DNA of 64,000 nt from Gammaproteobacteria bacterium (GCA_027077805.1 JALWTS010000030.1:1-64000); one strand, 5' to 3'. Counted from the first letter of the stretch, positions 58,001 to 59,167 are shown. Notes: generated from the sequence alone by a model not told the origin. A program made the numbers and translations.

Positions 58001-59167
58001 TTCAAGAAACGTAATACTCAAACCTTCAATCTCCGTTTTATCCTGTTGATTTTGCAAATTAATCATTACTTGAACCAGCGGTGAAAACGCCGTACTACGT
58101 TGTGGTGCTAAATTTTCCACCAAAATCGCAAAAGGAACATTTTGATGTTGATACGCATCCAGTGCCATTTTTTTGCTACGCTTAAGTAATTGTTCAACAC
58201 TAGGATCACCTGACAAATCTAGCCGCATCACCAAAACATTCACAAATAAACCAATCACATCATCCAGAGTTAAACTATCAATATTACGATTAGAAACGGG
58301 CGTTCCGACACAAATATCATCTTGATTCACATAACGGGATAATAGAATTTGAAAACTTGTGAGTAATAAAATAAACAAGGTAACGCCTTGTTGATACGCC
58401 AATTGATGCAAAGAAACGGTTAAGGTTTCATTAATCATAGCATGATAATGTGCACCTTGATTCGTTTGTGTCGTAGGTCTAGGGAAATCGGTTGGTAATG
58501 ATAATACAGGCGGTGCGGTTGCTAATTGTTGCAACCAATAATCCAAACTTTGTTGATATTCTTGGGTTTTTAAATAAGACTGTTGCCAATAAATGTAATC
58601 AATATATTGGTATTTAAGATCAGAGAGACCGTGATTAACTTTTTTTAATAATGCCTGATAAATTAATGAAAATTCTTCAATTAAACGCCCAATCGACCAA
58701 CCATCGGCAATAATATGATGCAATACCACCACTAAAATATAATGCTGTTCATTCTGCTGGATCAATGCGAGGCGTAACAATAATTCCTTTTCTAAATCAA
58801 AAGGTTGCTTAATAATCGTATTAATTTCAGTCGCCACTTGCGCCGCATCCGCCGAAATCAGCTTAAACTTGATGTCATAATCATTAACAAATTGCCTAGG
58901 TTTCCCCTCAATGCTGATAAAATTACTGACTAAATTATCATGACGGTCTAAAATAGTTTGCCAAGCTCGCTGAAATATATCCCGATCAAGCTGACCTTTA
59001 ATTTCAATACTTGCGGGCATATGATACGCAACATTGTCGGGTTCGAATTGATGTATGAACCAAAACTGTTCTTGCCCTAAACTTAGAGGATGATAATCCT
59101 CCTCATCCATTAATAATTGCTCAATTACCTTCTGTCTCGATAATTCTTCTTTACTATTAGAAGCCAT
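22763..59167 (-). CDS. Ten-module nonribosomal peptide synthetase, 12,134 aa
   Basis: A single uninterrupted gene for a giant assembly line. Module order: C-A-T, C-C*-A-T, C-A-T, C-C*-A-T, five C-A-T, then C-C*-A-T-TE. Phosphopantetheine serines (GGHSLL) are at residues 1009, 2482, 3542, 5037, 6083, 7141, 8207, 9252, 10330 and 11819. The terminal thioesterase has Ser11948 (AGHSMGG) and His12115 (AGDHE). Every A domain has a TSGSTG-type core (TSGSSG in A6) and a final GK lysine. C domains are LCL-like (LSFAQERLWFLDQL). No epimerisation, methylation, oxidation or ketosynthase domain is seen, so an all-L peptide released by TE, probably cyclised, is inferred. The N-terminal C domain lacks an upstream carrier. 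Codon and Gln-rich usage match the neighbours, so recent import is not evident. The ATG at 59167 has only a weak ribosome binding site. Confidence 0.97.
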   Translation of the reverse strand: MASNSKEELSRQKVIEQLLMDEEDYHPLSLGQEQFWFIHQFEPDNVAYHMPASIEIKGQLDRDIFQRAWQTILDRHDNLVSNFISIEGKPRQFVNDYDIKFKLISADAAQVATEINTIIKQPFDLEKELLLRLALIQQNEQHYILVVVLHHIIADGWSIGRLIEEFSLIYQALLKKVNHGLSDLKYQYIDYIYWQQSYLKTQEYQQSLDYWLQQLATAPPVLSLPTDFPRPTTQTNQGAHYHAMINETLTVSLHQLAYQQGVTLFILLLTSFQILLSRYVNQDDICVGTPVSNRNIDSLTLDDVIGLFVNVLVMRLDLSGDPSVEQLLKRSKKMALDAYQHQNVPFAILVENLAPQRSTAFSPLVQVMINLQNQQDKTEIEGLSITFLELETNTTRYDLTLDLTETDQGLLANFEYNTDLFMPSTIQRMASHFITLLESIAANPKQPISELRLITLGELQQVLVEWNQTENNIATEVRFYHLFEQQVDNYPNKIAIRFHDKTMTYQQLNHQINQLAHYLRQQNLGDKPIIAVYLQRGLDMLIAVLAIVKSAYAYLPLDPAYPKQRLSYMLADSACACVITQQLLAEDITDIPSIILEEIKTELANQAIENPNIMVDRQALVYLIYTSGSTGKPKGVAISHHNLLNFLLAMQQRPGMTAEDSLLAVTSLSFDIATLELFLPLICGADIVLASRDVAIDAEQLQQLFHRSHITVMQATPATWKMLLEQGCQPQQHFKVLCGGEAMPVNLAKQLLRNPNIELWNMYGPTETTVWSSVYHVTHVVDPVPIGQPIANTQCYILDKHLNPVPIGVLGELYISGDGVAIAYYQQSTLTDQRFIANPFIEDAVMYKTGDLARYLPTGDMECLGRLDQQVTLRGFRIELGEIETVLEQQTEISQVAVIVRDDIADDPRLVAYVVLKSGATVEQTKLRSILRISLPDYMIPNVFVFLKALPLLPNGKINRQALPKPEQINPFVQVTTETEQLMVGLWQSILHVEQVSANDNFFELGGHSLLATQLITQLKRKLQIELPLRQLFETPILSELALAVEKARQQQPSVELQAVARDQRLPLSFAQERLWFLDQLEPFRPIYNIPVGFRIEGDFDVERFTQSIQVMVQRHESLRTQFQSELGVAEQQIVASIDLPIQMTDLRLFEPEQQTKTLEQQLLQQAKQGFDLSKAPLFRINLWQLSEQQWVMLTVLHHIIADAWSGQVIMTELSQLYQQQTLPELKVQYVDYAYWQRQWLQSELLGQQLHYWRKQLKGAKPLVLPTDFPRPKRQTFDGEQLIFELAHDLLNQAQSFALQHNITLFMLLLSTWFILLSRYTEQSDLCVGIPVAGRQHYELALLIGFFVNVLVIRFDLGSNPKVSDYLKQFKQVVLEALQYQELPFEKLVEHLVDDHQNLAIAPLVQVGFSLQDDPTVAMKLAELKLESFRVDNQTAKYEVTLSFIQQNQGLKGVLQYNTHLFQAQTMWAMIEQYQALLQQLIQSPNAVINELSLLSTPKLYSALGLDAKDYEAIYPLSATQRDLYLDQLLSPESLNNHLSFVFEINKAIDKQRWHKALSILVEQQPLLRAKIIARTQPYLEMAYQAIRAQYQPKLTYLEQATLSPSELQAFIDAPYDIYGELYHNILIKHNEQHYTVILASHHILLDGMGGHQYFQQLLNIYHALETGDIIQTPAPLFFDFVAKSRHQFDSEDVIDFWKKDLAEIEALNFMPVKAGTSQFQHAQLRLDNHQFRQIRQYCRQLKITPAIYFKALYAWLINLYTQAQSQQDFIVFDIVSGRVKQHLKALGCYYQQVPMIFRQQQMSYTRSIADYFLSVKDQQKHVKAMQMLSVFKQYQLIQLGQPVFFYNYYHFDDVVVDQQVLTIDYYLHFPESQVHFIIKQQQGQLQLNLHYHSDYFTELDLLTRLVSISDQILNEVQWLAELDYLLANETQILQPVLKSQALNLNIQQRFEQQVKQLPHHLAVVDGKRRYTYAELNQKVNQFAHYFKQLGVVKNQRVGLCLSPSIEWVIAVLAVVKVGGVYVPFDPSYPVARLQLMLNDADLAVICTQFVWLELLEKIDKSIPLVLMDGDQASEQSSDNPDNAVELDLESQDKISMIYTSGSTGQPKAVVVYYHSFVNLLTWYINEFEINAKDNCLIISSLSFDLTQKNLFATLLQGGCLVFPDSPHYEVQKILSCLQQSKITLLNCAPTAFYPLVSQGQDFASLQSLRYLFLGGEAININQLFDWLQSSLCQCQLVNTYGPTETTDVVSFYRVEQPEQFLAQAIPIGNAIPNVNLYVVNKELGLSPVGVIGELVVSGMAVSAGYWNQTALTKQRFIEAGFGEGIWYKTGDLARYLANGQLEYCGRFDQQLKLRGLRIEAGEIITALQQLPAVFDVVVLIQNQQLVAYYLAEQAVDVEELRAIAKRQLPEFMLPQLFIHLQQWPLMPNGKLDKKALPMPTEPEGLISPRNEMEHILAQQWSDLLGVECGANSDFFALGGHSLLATQLVAKIRQQLGLEISLSVIFEYPILEQFASKLMTQQGNRFLVLPPLQASQQSEQLPLSYAQERIWFLQQLNQANTAYHIIGGVKIQGNFDVMKLQSCVNQVIQRHQILRTAIVEVQGRAYLDIWEQLEVSIEQMDLTHETDSEEALDQYIEQQQQQAFHLWQPPLFRISSYQLTAKSWVVLFNFHHIIADGWSIQKLAQELLALYQAQPVPALSLQYKDYVLWQRQWLPQDKLSPQVDYWQKQLQNLPDLNLPLDYIRPKQWRGVGDSYMIHFSSDFTASLKTFCQQQDMTLYMVLLAGFHLLLARYSGQHDFAVGSPIAGRQHTELEPLLGLFVNTLVMRSQLNTEVTTEAFLQATKSMALQAYQHQDLPFEKLVALLKPERHLDYSPLFQVFFAWQNLQSLDLHTPDFTVTPWQPRSSTAKFDLSLSLWEQAQGIVACFEYNVDCFSLVTIQRLASHYQNLLQALPRHLKHKAIQLPMLSSQDIQTLLTWGQSTTSKLRFHTLSEWFECQVTQTPDAIAVEYQQQQLSYQQLNIKANQLASYLRILGVSANIVVGVCLFPCFDMIITLFAILKAGGAYLPLDPSYPKERLQLMIQDSLSKILITTSELDQKLDISIEYPICLDRVEEKIAHQNQDNLISVACKESMAYMIYTSGSTGRPKGVMINHQALVNHMQWMSQTFRLDSNDKVLQKTPISFDASVWEFYAPLLQGASLVLAKANAHQDLDYLLTTINAQKITVLQVVPTLLQLLLRHSKSQNLSLLRYLFVGGEVLSKALAEQVFTLKSHSTRQSNLTLVNLYGPTEATIDATYAICHQIISEGQSVAIGTAIDNMQSYVLDPWQQFLPIGVVGELYLAGFGLAEGYWHQPKQTEQAFIQVKSEHLNVDKLYRTGDRVRYLSNGQLEYLGRVDNQVKLRGYRIELGEIEANLLSYPDIQQAVVILRQDQDQQPRLVAYLSTENQAFLDIKAVRTWLQQSLPEYMLPNIFQVLSELPQLPNGKIDKSALPLPESNLFQSDQQFVAARTPTEELLVELWGQLLAVDKIGIYDDFFALGGHSLLLMQLRAKLQQRFCLELPITLLFQHRCIAELAEIIESEQVQENHKRYPPIPSAFASDSEDWPLSFAQERLWFLDQLSPENPLYNLPSAIKVEGSLDIALLQQALAEIVKRHQVLRTRFITFQGEARAKIMPFEWPSLPVLTVESLAQAREISQQFSQRGFSLADETLYRTMVLQLSNQCFILLVNFHHSIADGWSIGLFVKELAKIYNALYYKEVLTLDALKLQYYDYAVWQRHWLKSEQLQAQLDYWQQQLKNAPELLNLPLDFPRPPVQSHHGKHYHFALSTPLSKSAHRFAYQQDVTLFMLLLSVWQLLLSRYSGQQDIVTGSPIAGRHHVDVESMIGLFVNILVLRHHYSPQHRFKQILSQLKQTVLQAYQHQDIPFEQLVDKLSPQRNASYSPLFQVGFALQNLQNFRQQKLAELSWQPFDNDFGIAKYDLSLFLWEEGEQLLALIEYNTDLFLPATIEGMARQYQTLLQQAIEYSDKAVIQLDLLKANEFYQILGLHREAVEQVLPLTTAQRDLYIDSQMNPDTRFNTFAYILDIPLEIQPDIWQEALRLVYEEQAVLRTRMVSCEQAYLDPVYQVIDKIACLEFEYHDWSHQSYRYEQIQQKVQQQIHWKFNLAHDALLYNQLIKIHSEKFLMISSFHHMLLDGIGAAVYLNKVCDVYSALIEQRDYTPLPMVFDDYVQSTRFRFDTLEIKQYWQQKLSSIEMLDFRPALPRKNQFVHKQLTLDNELWHGIKHYCRRNKLTPSLFFKALYALVLKVYCQHQADFVILEILGGRKKQHLQALGCYYQQLPIIFDIETMQSHCSLKYYFEQVKAYIKTIGQQQFISVFLQRQLLPSAKQYFYYNFYNFADSIPILDKVAELQISVPFPEHQIQFIVEQIDNKLRLNLHYHLAYFTDFKFLQRLQQVAKQVIDGAEIFSDLTIIMPAEQECLLSDWNTVRSYPSDYCIHHIVETWADRTPDAVALRYEDETWSYSELEQNASLLGNHLQKLGVKPDDLVAVCLPRSPELVMALFAVLKSGAAYLPLDPKYPEQRFAFMLEDSKAKVVISQQSLLQNLPESNDYQLVCLDTDWFSIRVNNSVTIDSEVIPDNLCYVIYTSGSTGQPKGVMVAHHNVLRLFAGSEGWFAFDHTDKWTLFHSYGFDFSVWELWGALLYGGELVIVPYTVSRSPQDFYQLLLQQQITVLNQTPSAFYPLIEQLPQQAQTLAQLRLVILGGEALDFQTLKPWYQHYASDHPQLVNMYGITETTVHVTYRPIQSSDLRLGVGSVIGEPLPDLQLYILDAEQGLLPPGVIGEICVAGQGLARGYLNQPELTEQSFIPHPFVEGQRLYRSGDLARYLEQGEIEYLGRSDPQVKIRGFRIELGEIAQVLQQNPAVKETVVIVREDTPGDQRLVAYVVGRVEIHELRQLCQQHLPDYMLPSAIVLLNAMPLTANGKLDRNALPKPQQQEQQPIIQPQTEVEKQLADLWQGVLAIPQVGRDDNFFDLGGHSLLATQLMTRIQQQFDIELPLRRLFETPKLLDLAAQIESEQKGVNCPVPLVPVRRQKLLPLSFAQERLWFLDQLQPYSAAYNICSAVRFIGPLDESALQQSFSEVVKRHESLRTHFPTVNYQPIQHIQQAEVLQLAVEDAANWGGSKIQQVLEKEAHWIFDLEHGPLFRARLLKIKVQEHILLLNMHHIISDGWSVQLLIQELFTLYHAYHQSLPSPLAELAIQYADYAYWQRQWLQGEVLEQQVSYWRTQLKDVPILRLATDYPRPKQPSDLGSHSPLSLPLDLTLALKQLAKQQDATLFMVLLSAFAILLSRYSGQTDFCIGSPIAGRHTIETEQIIGFFANTLALRCQLNDNPDFISFLAQMRRACLSAYEHQDVPFEKLVEILQPERHLAYTPLFQVMLTLQNMTLPTMQYHGLEMLPIDIDISVTKFDLNFSLFETEQGIKGQIRYRSDLFDNMSIARMGEHWTNLLYAIVNNPNQALSDYAWMPLWEWEQICQWNQSKQDLKPLTGLHYYFEQQAGNFPEQFAVISADQTFTYAAINQQANQLAHYLLKQGLQAEQAVAVCLSPCAYLLVAILAILKAGGAYLPCDPNFPKKRLQTIFEQANVSWVITRYRDRLSWLDSLSTIHSLILDQSTELKSFPKHNPNIRINAEQLAYIIYTSGSTGTAKGVAIEHRQIINYVLAMQAKTMLPWHCHYALVSTIAADLGHTMLFLPWLSAGCLHLLEKSIVTDPWRLADYYQHYTIDCLKIVPSHLMALQQANHAVEKFMPSQLLILGGEASPMTWVRELLAKVNCRILNHYGPTEATVGILTCDANADFQSSSLPIGQPLANNRVYLLDGKKQPVPIGVPAEIYLAGAGLARGYLNQPELTNQVFVSTDFGEQRVYRTGDLARYMADGQIEFLGRLDEQIKIRGYRIELNEIQGILQGLTPIKDSAVLFYQQQIAVFVVLADNHFDSMWLRSELRQHFPDYMLPQHIQTLLSLPITANGKLDRNALCARLSSSESVAVSAGSDPIEQVIMSIWQQILSLETMDPSDNFFELGGHSLLATQVMAKIRESFQIELAVAVLFEMPTVSELAEAVKQVLQLGRSDMGNIPTLKASTKQLSFAQERLWFLEQFHAGQSSYHMPVALKLQGVLDRQALEQSLQYLVDRHEVLKTQIRTEQGRPQLELEQDFVAKIHWVDCQAYPDPWQQVSQQLQHMSTKAFNLSTQPLFRVYLYKLEDNGFIFALVLHHLIADGWSLSILIRELSHCYRHFATNDSPNLPPLAFQYNDFAVWQKQWLQQGRLQKQLSYWHKQLQHTSVLTLATDRPRPRVQTTNGAHYYFDIGQSLTHAIQQLSQSQGVTLFMTLLAVWQLLLGRYSNQQDICVGIPIAGRNYPQTEHMVGLFVNTLVIRGQLEHDLDFYQFLQQIKQTALLAYRHQDVPFEQVVEALQVERNSQYTPLFQVMFSLQNQPQEQFSLPQLQVSVLREETHSAKFDLTLALLENSEGLQAELEYNTDLFDLATVEQFANHYQYLLQQVSDAPQKCLCDYRLLSEAEYYQIWWRWNQTNQALPATTLHQLITSQAQQHPDNIAVYDQGRSLSYAELEFQSQQRAVQLLRIGVLSGDLVAVCLEASFELVIAIVAILKVGAAYVPIDPDYPKQRIDFMLKDSQANIVCSKQCYTSLLQNLTSDIELVYLDKAIHPRHTGHNMSERSVILPQVDAEANAYVIYTSGSSGQPKGVCCHHLGVVNLLAEFQRQRALSSGQRGSWWTSISFDVSVYELFSVLTQGAGLWIVPKSIRRDSKAVVAWLAQQQIESAYLPPSFLADFAEYVMTSAKQCHLKRLLVGVEPIAEPLLANIVSNLPQLTLINGYGPTETTVCASLYQVDANHYGQGNTPIGRPIQNMQLYVVDSHYQPVPIGVIGELLIAGVQVAHGYWQRPELTEQRFLNLSLGLGQTHTSQKFYKTGDFVRYLRQGVLDFVARVDSQVKVRGYRIELGEIESVLASHPAIDSVAVLAHDKVLVAYFVASKEIDKVELQQTLKQQLPDYMIPTLWVALDVMPLTPNGKIDRQALPQPQLDVPPFVAPRNRLEEDLATIWKNLLNKASISIYDSFFGLGGHSLLATQFVSRIKQKFKVELSLQTLFNHSTIVELAEQIQKLQQQLGSLEQQPIQLADRRQALLLSFAQERLWFLDQLDPGNPAYNIVGAVELLGELNSRVLERSLGEIICRHEILRTCFVKPSSSESSSDQPQVVQKILPFSGLSLPILALNGQTLAQKQQQAKQHIQQEANWRFDLSKVSLFRVKLLRLSKQRHVLILNCHHSIADGWSIQLLLKELAELYETFLTERVSALPEVKLQYVDYALWQRQWLQGEVLQQQLDYWLEQLSDLSPLSLPTDFVRPKVQTFTGARRRFRFTEVQTKNLQLFCQKQDITLYMLLLASWQILLARYSGQADITVGSPIAGRNRTELESVFGCFVNTLVLRSHLAHNPSGIEFLANVRQIALDAYAHQDLPFEKLVELLQPQRQQNMTPLFQVMLVLQNNPDAVLHSVNLTINPLDYEATTAKFDLSITFVEYEQQLFYSIEYNTNLFKPTTIDLMQKHWKQLIESFMQSPEQAVLQLSLLDSVEYKLLTQPSQFSAYPVKQCLPQLFEQQALFNPQAIAVVDDYNALSYDELDKQANRLAHYLQQQGIGFNSIVGLCLPRRLDLIVAILAILKTGACYLPLDPNTPKERLSFIQQDAAIDGLLTDSSFNPPLPEGGRYWFLDQLQTELQACSEDNLSLSMLPQQSAYIIYTSGSTGQPKGVEVSHYNVIRLFRACQHWFEFSDSDVWTLFHSYAFDFSVWEIWGALLYGGKLVLVSHDTARLTDEFYQLLVKHQVTILNQTPSAFYSLIHAEQRANYRQTLALRCVILGGEALDIARLQPWIQRHGDQYPQLVNMYGITETTVHVSYRPIYQKDIEHKVGSVIGVAIPDLQIYLLDAYQQVVPIGVPGEIYVAGAGVSKGYLNRPELTKQRFIQHPFKGKGRVYRSGDVARFLTNGDLEYLGRIDNQIQVRGFRVEIGEITARLNQLEPVLESVVVAEQSHLIAYLRGQGHGQRLSSQQLRQQLQLYLPYYMLPTAFVWLEQFPLTINGKLDYKALPKPEIVSQAVVEVARNPMEQVLCMIWQQVLDQPAVGINQDFFELGGHSLLASQVISRVQQKFGVELPLRYFFMTPTVAGLALQLEQILQQPQPRQEVVLSHAPKDQALVLSFAQERLWFLEQYQPNQVSYHIPILLGIKGNLNTRLLQQALVALIRRHQSLRTTFESIDGLPFQTIQAFKGFELSILDIEAQQLDVFVSAVLKQPFDLQQGPLYRIQLLQFAEQEYALLVILHHLIADGWSMAIIAQELSQLYAGFLQNKLSPLADLSYQYVDYAYWQRQWLQGKTLQRQLDYWQQQLNGCELLALPLDYPRPPQKTDRGDRIAITFAPELVSELKALARQYDVTLYMLLLAGFQILLHRYTGQLDISVGSPVAGRHHVEWEKLIGLFVNTLVLRTNFKDNPTVVELIQQVRQITLDAYAHQDIPFEKLVEVLQPERDPSHTPLFQVLFTLQNLPMDKICFEGLEFSSLPLPYQTAKFDWSLILQEVDSHIEGVWEYNTDLFTRTTIEQVIEHFIYLLQAMTQQPNLTVATLPLFNQLTLQHLLIDLNPTQSDYPCDRGIHELFEEQVAWQPDAIAIEFGDERLTYAALNHKANQLARYLHKGGWGANAIVAIHMERCTEFLVAVMAVLKAGGAYLPLEASFPPKRLQLILQDAKVSTVLTLESHSKTLPKLEQSSVLCLDKEYAIWQELSDNLPCYTTSESLAYVIYTSGSTGQAKGVCIPHKAVSRLVLNTNYIELNAQDKIGHISNPAFDAVTFEIWGALLNGGQIITIDKQTVLQADLLAQVIQQSNMTVMFVTVALFNQLIQQKPDLFASLRYLLIGGEACDPEAVRQLLAQGAPEHLLNAYGPTENTTFSTYYPITEVDTTATNIPIGYPIANTYCYILDSYQNPVPMGVYGELYLAGEGLATGYLNQPQLSQQCFVEVQLADMKQRLYKTGDRCRYLTHGEIELAGRLDRQIKWRGYRIELDEISAVLTQFDAINDSYVRFHKNKLMAYIVVDSSRGIELDVLKTQLQQQLPDYMMPSHIIRVASLPLNPNGKVDWRALPEPDEEVAANLFPVSLTEKRLAGIWRELFDQDSIAVNDNFFSLGGHSLLATQLIARIVDEFETQLSLMDVFATPVLADLAQTIEQQQQQQWQLEQQMGRTKRQRILLLSYAQERMWFLNQLEPDSAGYNIPFALELNGKLQLKALVQAIDALIRRHESLRSTIDVVNGVPIIKIHTPEQMPSLAVLDWRDKSTAQQNLDMAQCFEQEANHIFDLTQLPLFRYQLIQLSETKSVLYCNLHHIIADGWSMGILVKEMSVLYQAFCQQQPSPLTPLAIQYVDYAVWQREWLQGEILDQQLSYWRQQLMDLPILDLAIKKRPAVWSHCGDIVAVQFPLSLSQKLQKFALEQEVTLYMLLLAGFQILLHRYSGLDHIAVGSPIAGRSRQEVQGLVGLFVNTLVLRGDLSHNPNVLDYLQQVKTTTLQAYQHQDLPFEKLVEYLEIERSTNHHPLFQVMLSLQNLPIDPMKLPELSFNPMDIPSDTAKFDLLLALRETEQGIVGGVEYHTDLFDRGFIENLIKHLLRLFEAMVSQPQQAMAQLPLLLRTEWVQLVEEWNQVRSYQRRYCLHQVFEQQVDKYSAKTAVVYGQQRINYMELNLRAELLANQLQKFGIKPDSLVGLCMERSIELIIAILGILKAGGAYLPLDPSYPQERLAFMLEDAKVDLVLTQEKLLEHLPSFHASVLCIDMDWELIALNNTGSLRTEVTPNHLAYVIYTSGSTGKPKGVEVSHYNVMRLFESVQGLYAFDHTDVWSLFHSYAFDFSVWEIWGALLYGGRLVIVPYMMTRSPDDFYQLLLQQQVSILNQTPSAFYQLIRADKQADMTKQNKQDKQNNNEIIAKLNLRFIIFGGEALDFASLSPWLEKYGEESPQLVNMYGITETTVHVTYRTIRYKDLMEHQGSLIGEALPDVQMYVLDRYQNPVPIGVAGEICIGGAGLARAYLNRPELTKQRFIAHPFRKNQRLYRSGDLARYLPKGDLEYLGRIDHQVKIRGFRIELGEIESVLSSCVGVNTAVVLVREDSFGDQRLVAYMVFNAQQVMDVNLLRRYTREHLPEYMVPSYFIQLDVMPLTHQGKIDRKALPKPDYYHAEHEYQAPQTPLELQMVQLWQQLLGLERIGREDQFFELGGHSLLATQLISRLQQQWQTALPLQLLFEFPRLKDFAKAMESYQGKQTPLLITPLSKEQPLVLSYAQERLWFLTQLSPDNAVYNIPLALRLRGDLNEEALKSALNSLVKRHQVLATKIVLDNGQPKLQLLRKFNLDLPIVDLSDWLEALQQENRVKALMKADALCPFNLERDLLIRVSLLRLANDHRVLLINMHHLIADGWSMNILVNELGALYQAHVSEREANLAELPIQYTDFAYWQRQWLQGERMETQLNYWKQQLANAPDLLALPTDRPRPEVQTFHGANYQIKLSVAQSNALNQLAYEQGITLYMLLLALWQLLLSRYSGQTDICVGTPIAGRHHPYTESLIGFFINALVMRTNLAGNPLLSELLQKVKKVALGAYAHQDIAAELVIESVVKKRHLSYAPLAQVAFALQNIPVQNQEWIDLQMEYLENKTRTAKYDISLVVWEVGHQLVVNFEYNTDLFYMSSIERMAKHWRNLLEQALVNADVHLSSLCFLSQDELYYRLGLSEQQYQAVYPLTYTQQDIYLSSMAYPEHWHHCIGNVIEIHQAIDLERWQQALQYLVDKQAVLRSRIVSGDNTYENIAYQAILKPMPVELEILDWTDWQPTQDEIQQLIEQRVYRTYQLAQEPLFHHLLVKLSKQYYLAISGGHHIITDGLSGTLFLEQLGNIYEALKQQQVYTLPNANFADYIDYNRIHFDTSASYQFWQKGLQSVESLDFPTPAFTSSEQGHEKQVEMPIEGSHWQAIRQYCRKNRLTPAIYFKALYGLLLQCYCRAEADFVIYEIVSSRFKEHRSAIGCYYQQIPVIFSADKMQAETDINDYLMAVRSFIRDLGEYRHISVSLQTQLIKKARLGFFYNFYSFPSKLLFLQQEENIDLYSIRPLPDQIHFLVQAGRADVNLQLHYHSAYFSEGGFLDRLLALSQQLINGVHQLKELQWLTEIEHQQMLQQQQQNHQVLPDIYSIQEWFEHQVEASPMATAVIFGQTSMDYQDLNHKANQLAHYLQSFDIEKTDAIAICLNRCIEMVIAVLAVVKLGHAYMPLETHYPQSRLDYMLEDAKAPILLTQQMYLPQFSHYQGHVFCLDQDWEEVAVLEETNLEHHAELEDWVYQIYTSGSTGQPKAVAVKQQGVLNLLHWYINHFDFGADDKTLLISAFGFDLTQKNLFAPLLSGGSLVLSATELYQPDVIANEIKDYGITRLNCVPSMFYPLLDYPQALASLKTLFLGGEAIIAEKITAWLKQSHAEVINTYGPTECTDVASFYRMDPTIDSHRVPIGQACPNVRLYVLDQQQRLLPKGVVGELAIAGLGVSDGYIRQPELQQQYFIKNPFGEGRLYLSGDFVRYLPNDHLEYLGRLDNQVKLRGLRIELGEIEARLRGLTMIKDALVSVEQQKLVAYLLVDKDVELERDIHQIKQQLQQFLPNYMLPNDYIPLREWPLTPNGKMDKMALPKVEQYHKTIIAPQNEVQAQLLSLWQPLLGVTEISIDDDFFAIGGHSLLAVQLLSQIQQKFERELPLTHLFQYPTIETFAHLLTETLPEQKQLPLVLMPSVGEQNFFCVHGVGGNVHQFLPLAKALSKDRVFYGLQALGLSAGEQPLTTIEAMASYYLEAILKQQPEGAYELAGHSMGGLIAFEIGLQLQQKGKEVRLILLDSPSPIFTQRARENIEGQVWEGASLWSRELMQYIQSQTGLNLLITDEDLRNLSIEQQWQHISKSLDDNQQSQHLDRVKRTLKVYLTNIYAIGNYIPSAHFQGSITLCRAEDEAEKQRKVDHTSGWQIYVSDEVVQYDVAGDHETMLDTKHASILAQYILVK
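25390..26650 (-). other. Extra condensation-like domain C* of module 10
   Basis: About residues 10840-11260. It begins YPLTYTQQDIYLSS after the linker YYRLGLSEQQYQAV. It has HHIITDGLSG, NRLTPAIYFKALYGLL, SRFKEHRSAIGCYYQQIPVIF and YNFYSFPS. Same domain type and position as in modules 2 and 4. Confidence 0.75.
28070..31303 (-). other. NRPS module 9 (C-A-T), predicted Thr
   Basis: C domain HHIIADG at 9444-9450, A core near 9919, carrier Ser10330. Specificity residues D-F-W-N-I-G-M-V-H-K, the threonine code. Compared with A4 and A7, it carries a lysine/glutamine/asparagine-rich insertion of about 14 residues before the LRFIIFGGEA strand. The final lysine motif is HQGKID rather than xNGKxD. Confidence 0.85.
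31304..34438 (-). other. NRPS module 8 (C-A-T), predicted aliphatic (Val/Ile-like)
   Basis: C domain HHLIADG at 8392-8398, A core near 8869, carrier Ser9252. Specificity residues D-A-F-F-L-G-A-T-F-K resemble isoleucine/valine codes (DAFFYGITFK, DAFWIGGTFK). The motif YGPTENTT is the form usual in such A domains. Confidence 0.65.
34439..37636 (-). other. NRPS module 7 (C-A-T), predicted Thr
   Basis: C domain HHSIADG at 7341-7347, A core near 7817, carrier Ser8207. Specificity residues D-F-W-N-I-G-M-V-H-K, the threonine code. Part of the A-domain DNA is identical to module 9. Confidence 0.85.
37637..40810 (-). other. NRPS module 6 (C-A-T), substrate unassigned
   Basis: C domain HHLIADG at 6271-6277, A core (TSGSSG) near 6754, carrier Ser7141. 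Specificity residues D-V-Y-Y-L-G-G-V-C-K. I do not recognise this code with confidence; it lacks the charged residues that would suggest an acidic or basic amino acid. The A domain has the AYLPPSFL and LLVGVEPI variants. Confidence 0.7.
40811..43948 (-). other. NRPS module 5 (C-A-T), predicted Asp
   Basis: C domain HHIISDG at 5223-5229, A core near 5701, carrier Ser6083. The A4 motif is the STIAADLGHTMLF variant. Specificity residues D-L-T-K-I-G-H-V-G-K agree with aspartate codes (DLTKVGHIGK) apart from conservative changes. Confidence 0.8.
43949..48433 (-). other. NRPS module 4 (C-C*-A-T), predicted Thr
   Basis: C domain HHSIADG at 3730-3736, then C* with HHMLLDG at 4188-4194, A core near 4647, carrier Ser5037. 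Specificity residues D-F-W-N-I-G-M-V-H-K match the published threonine code exactly. The A domain uses YGITETT in place of YGPTETT, as in modules 7 and 9. Confidence 0.85.
45760..47020 (-). other. Extra condensation-like domain C* of module 4
   Basis: About residues 4050-4470. It begins LPLTTAQRDLYIDS after the linker YQILGLHREAVEQV. It has HHMLLDGIG, NKLTPSLFFKALYAL, GRKKQHLQALGCYYQQLPIIF and YNFYNFAD, the same motif series as the C* domains of modules 2 and 10. Here it precedes a threonine A domain rather than the DLKNFGTDVK type. Confidence 0.75.
48434..51613 (-). other. NRPS module 3 (C-A-T), predicted Gln
   Basis: C domain HHIIADG at 2671-2677, A core near 3142, carrier Ser3542. Specificity residues D-A-W-Q-F-G-L-I-D-K match the published glutamine code exactly. 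Confidence 0.85.
51614..56032 (-). other. NRPS module 2 (C-C*-A-T), substrate unassigned
   Basis: The first C domain carries HHIIADA instead of HHxxxDG (Ala1204, codon GCT). It is followed directly by a second condensation-superfamily domain, C*, with HHILLDG at 1642-1648. A domain core near residue 2102, carrier Ser2482. Specificity residues D-L-K-N-F-G-T-D-V-K, identical to module 10; I do not recognise the amino acid. The A domain has the SFDLTQKNLF variant of motif A4. Confidence 0.75.
53360..54660 (-). other. Extra condensation-like domain C* of module 2
   Basis: About residues 1503-1936, between the ordinary C domain and the A domain. It begins YPLSATQRDLYL after a linker containing YSALGLDAKDYEAI, has HHILLDGMGG, a middle block LKITPAIYFKALYAWL, then GRVKQHLKALGCYYQQVPMIF and YNYYHFDD. 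It resembles EntF-type C domains (PLxxAQxxIW, HHLLVDGFSF) more than the LCL domains around it. Catalytic residues look intact. Confidence 0.75.
56033..59167 (-). other. NRPS module 1 (C-A-T), predicted Gly
   Basis: C domain with HHIIADG (His150-Gly156), A domain core near residue 626, carrier Ser1009. Specificity residues read D-I-L-Q-L-G-M-V-W-K, close to published glycine codes (DILQLGLIWN/K). The C domain is the first domain of the protein and begins about 26 residues in. It must take its donor from a fatty-acyl thioester (starter-type lipoinitiation) or from another protein. It does not diverge strongly from the internal C domains in its core motif, so the donor cannot be decided here. 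Confidence 0.7.
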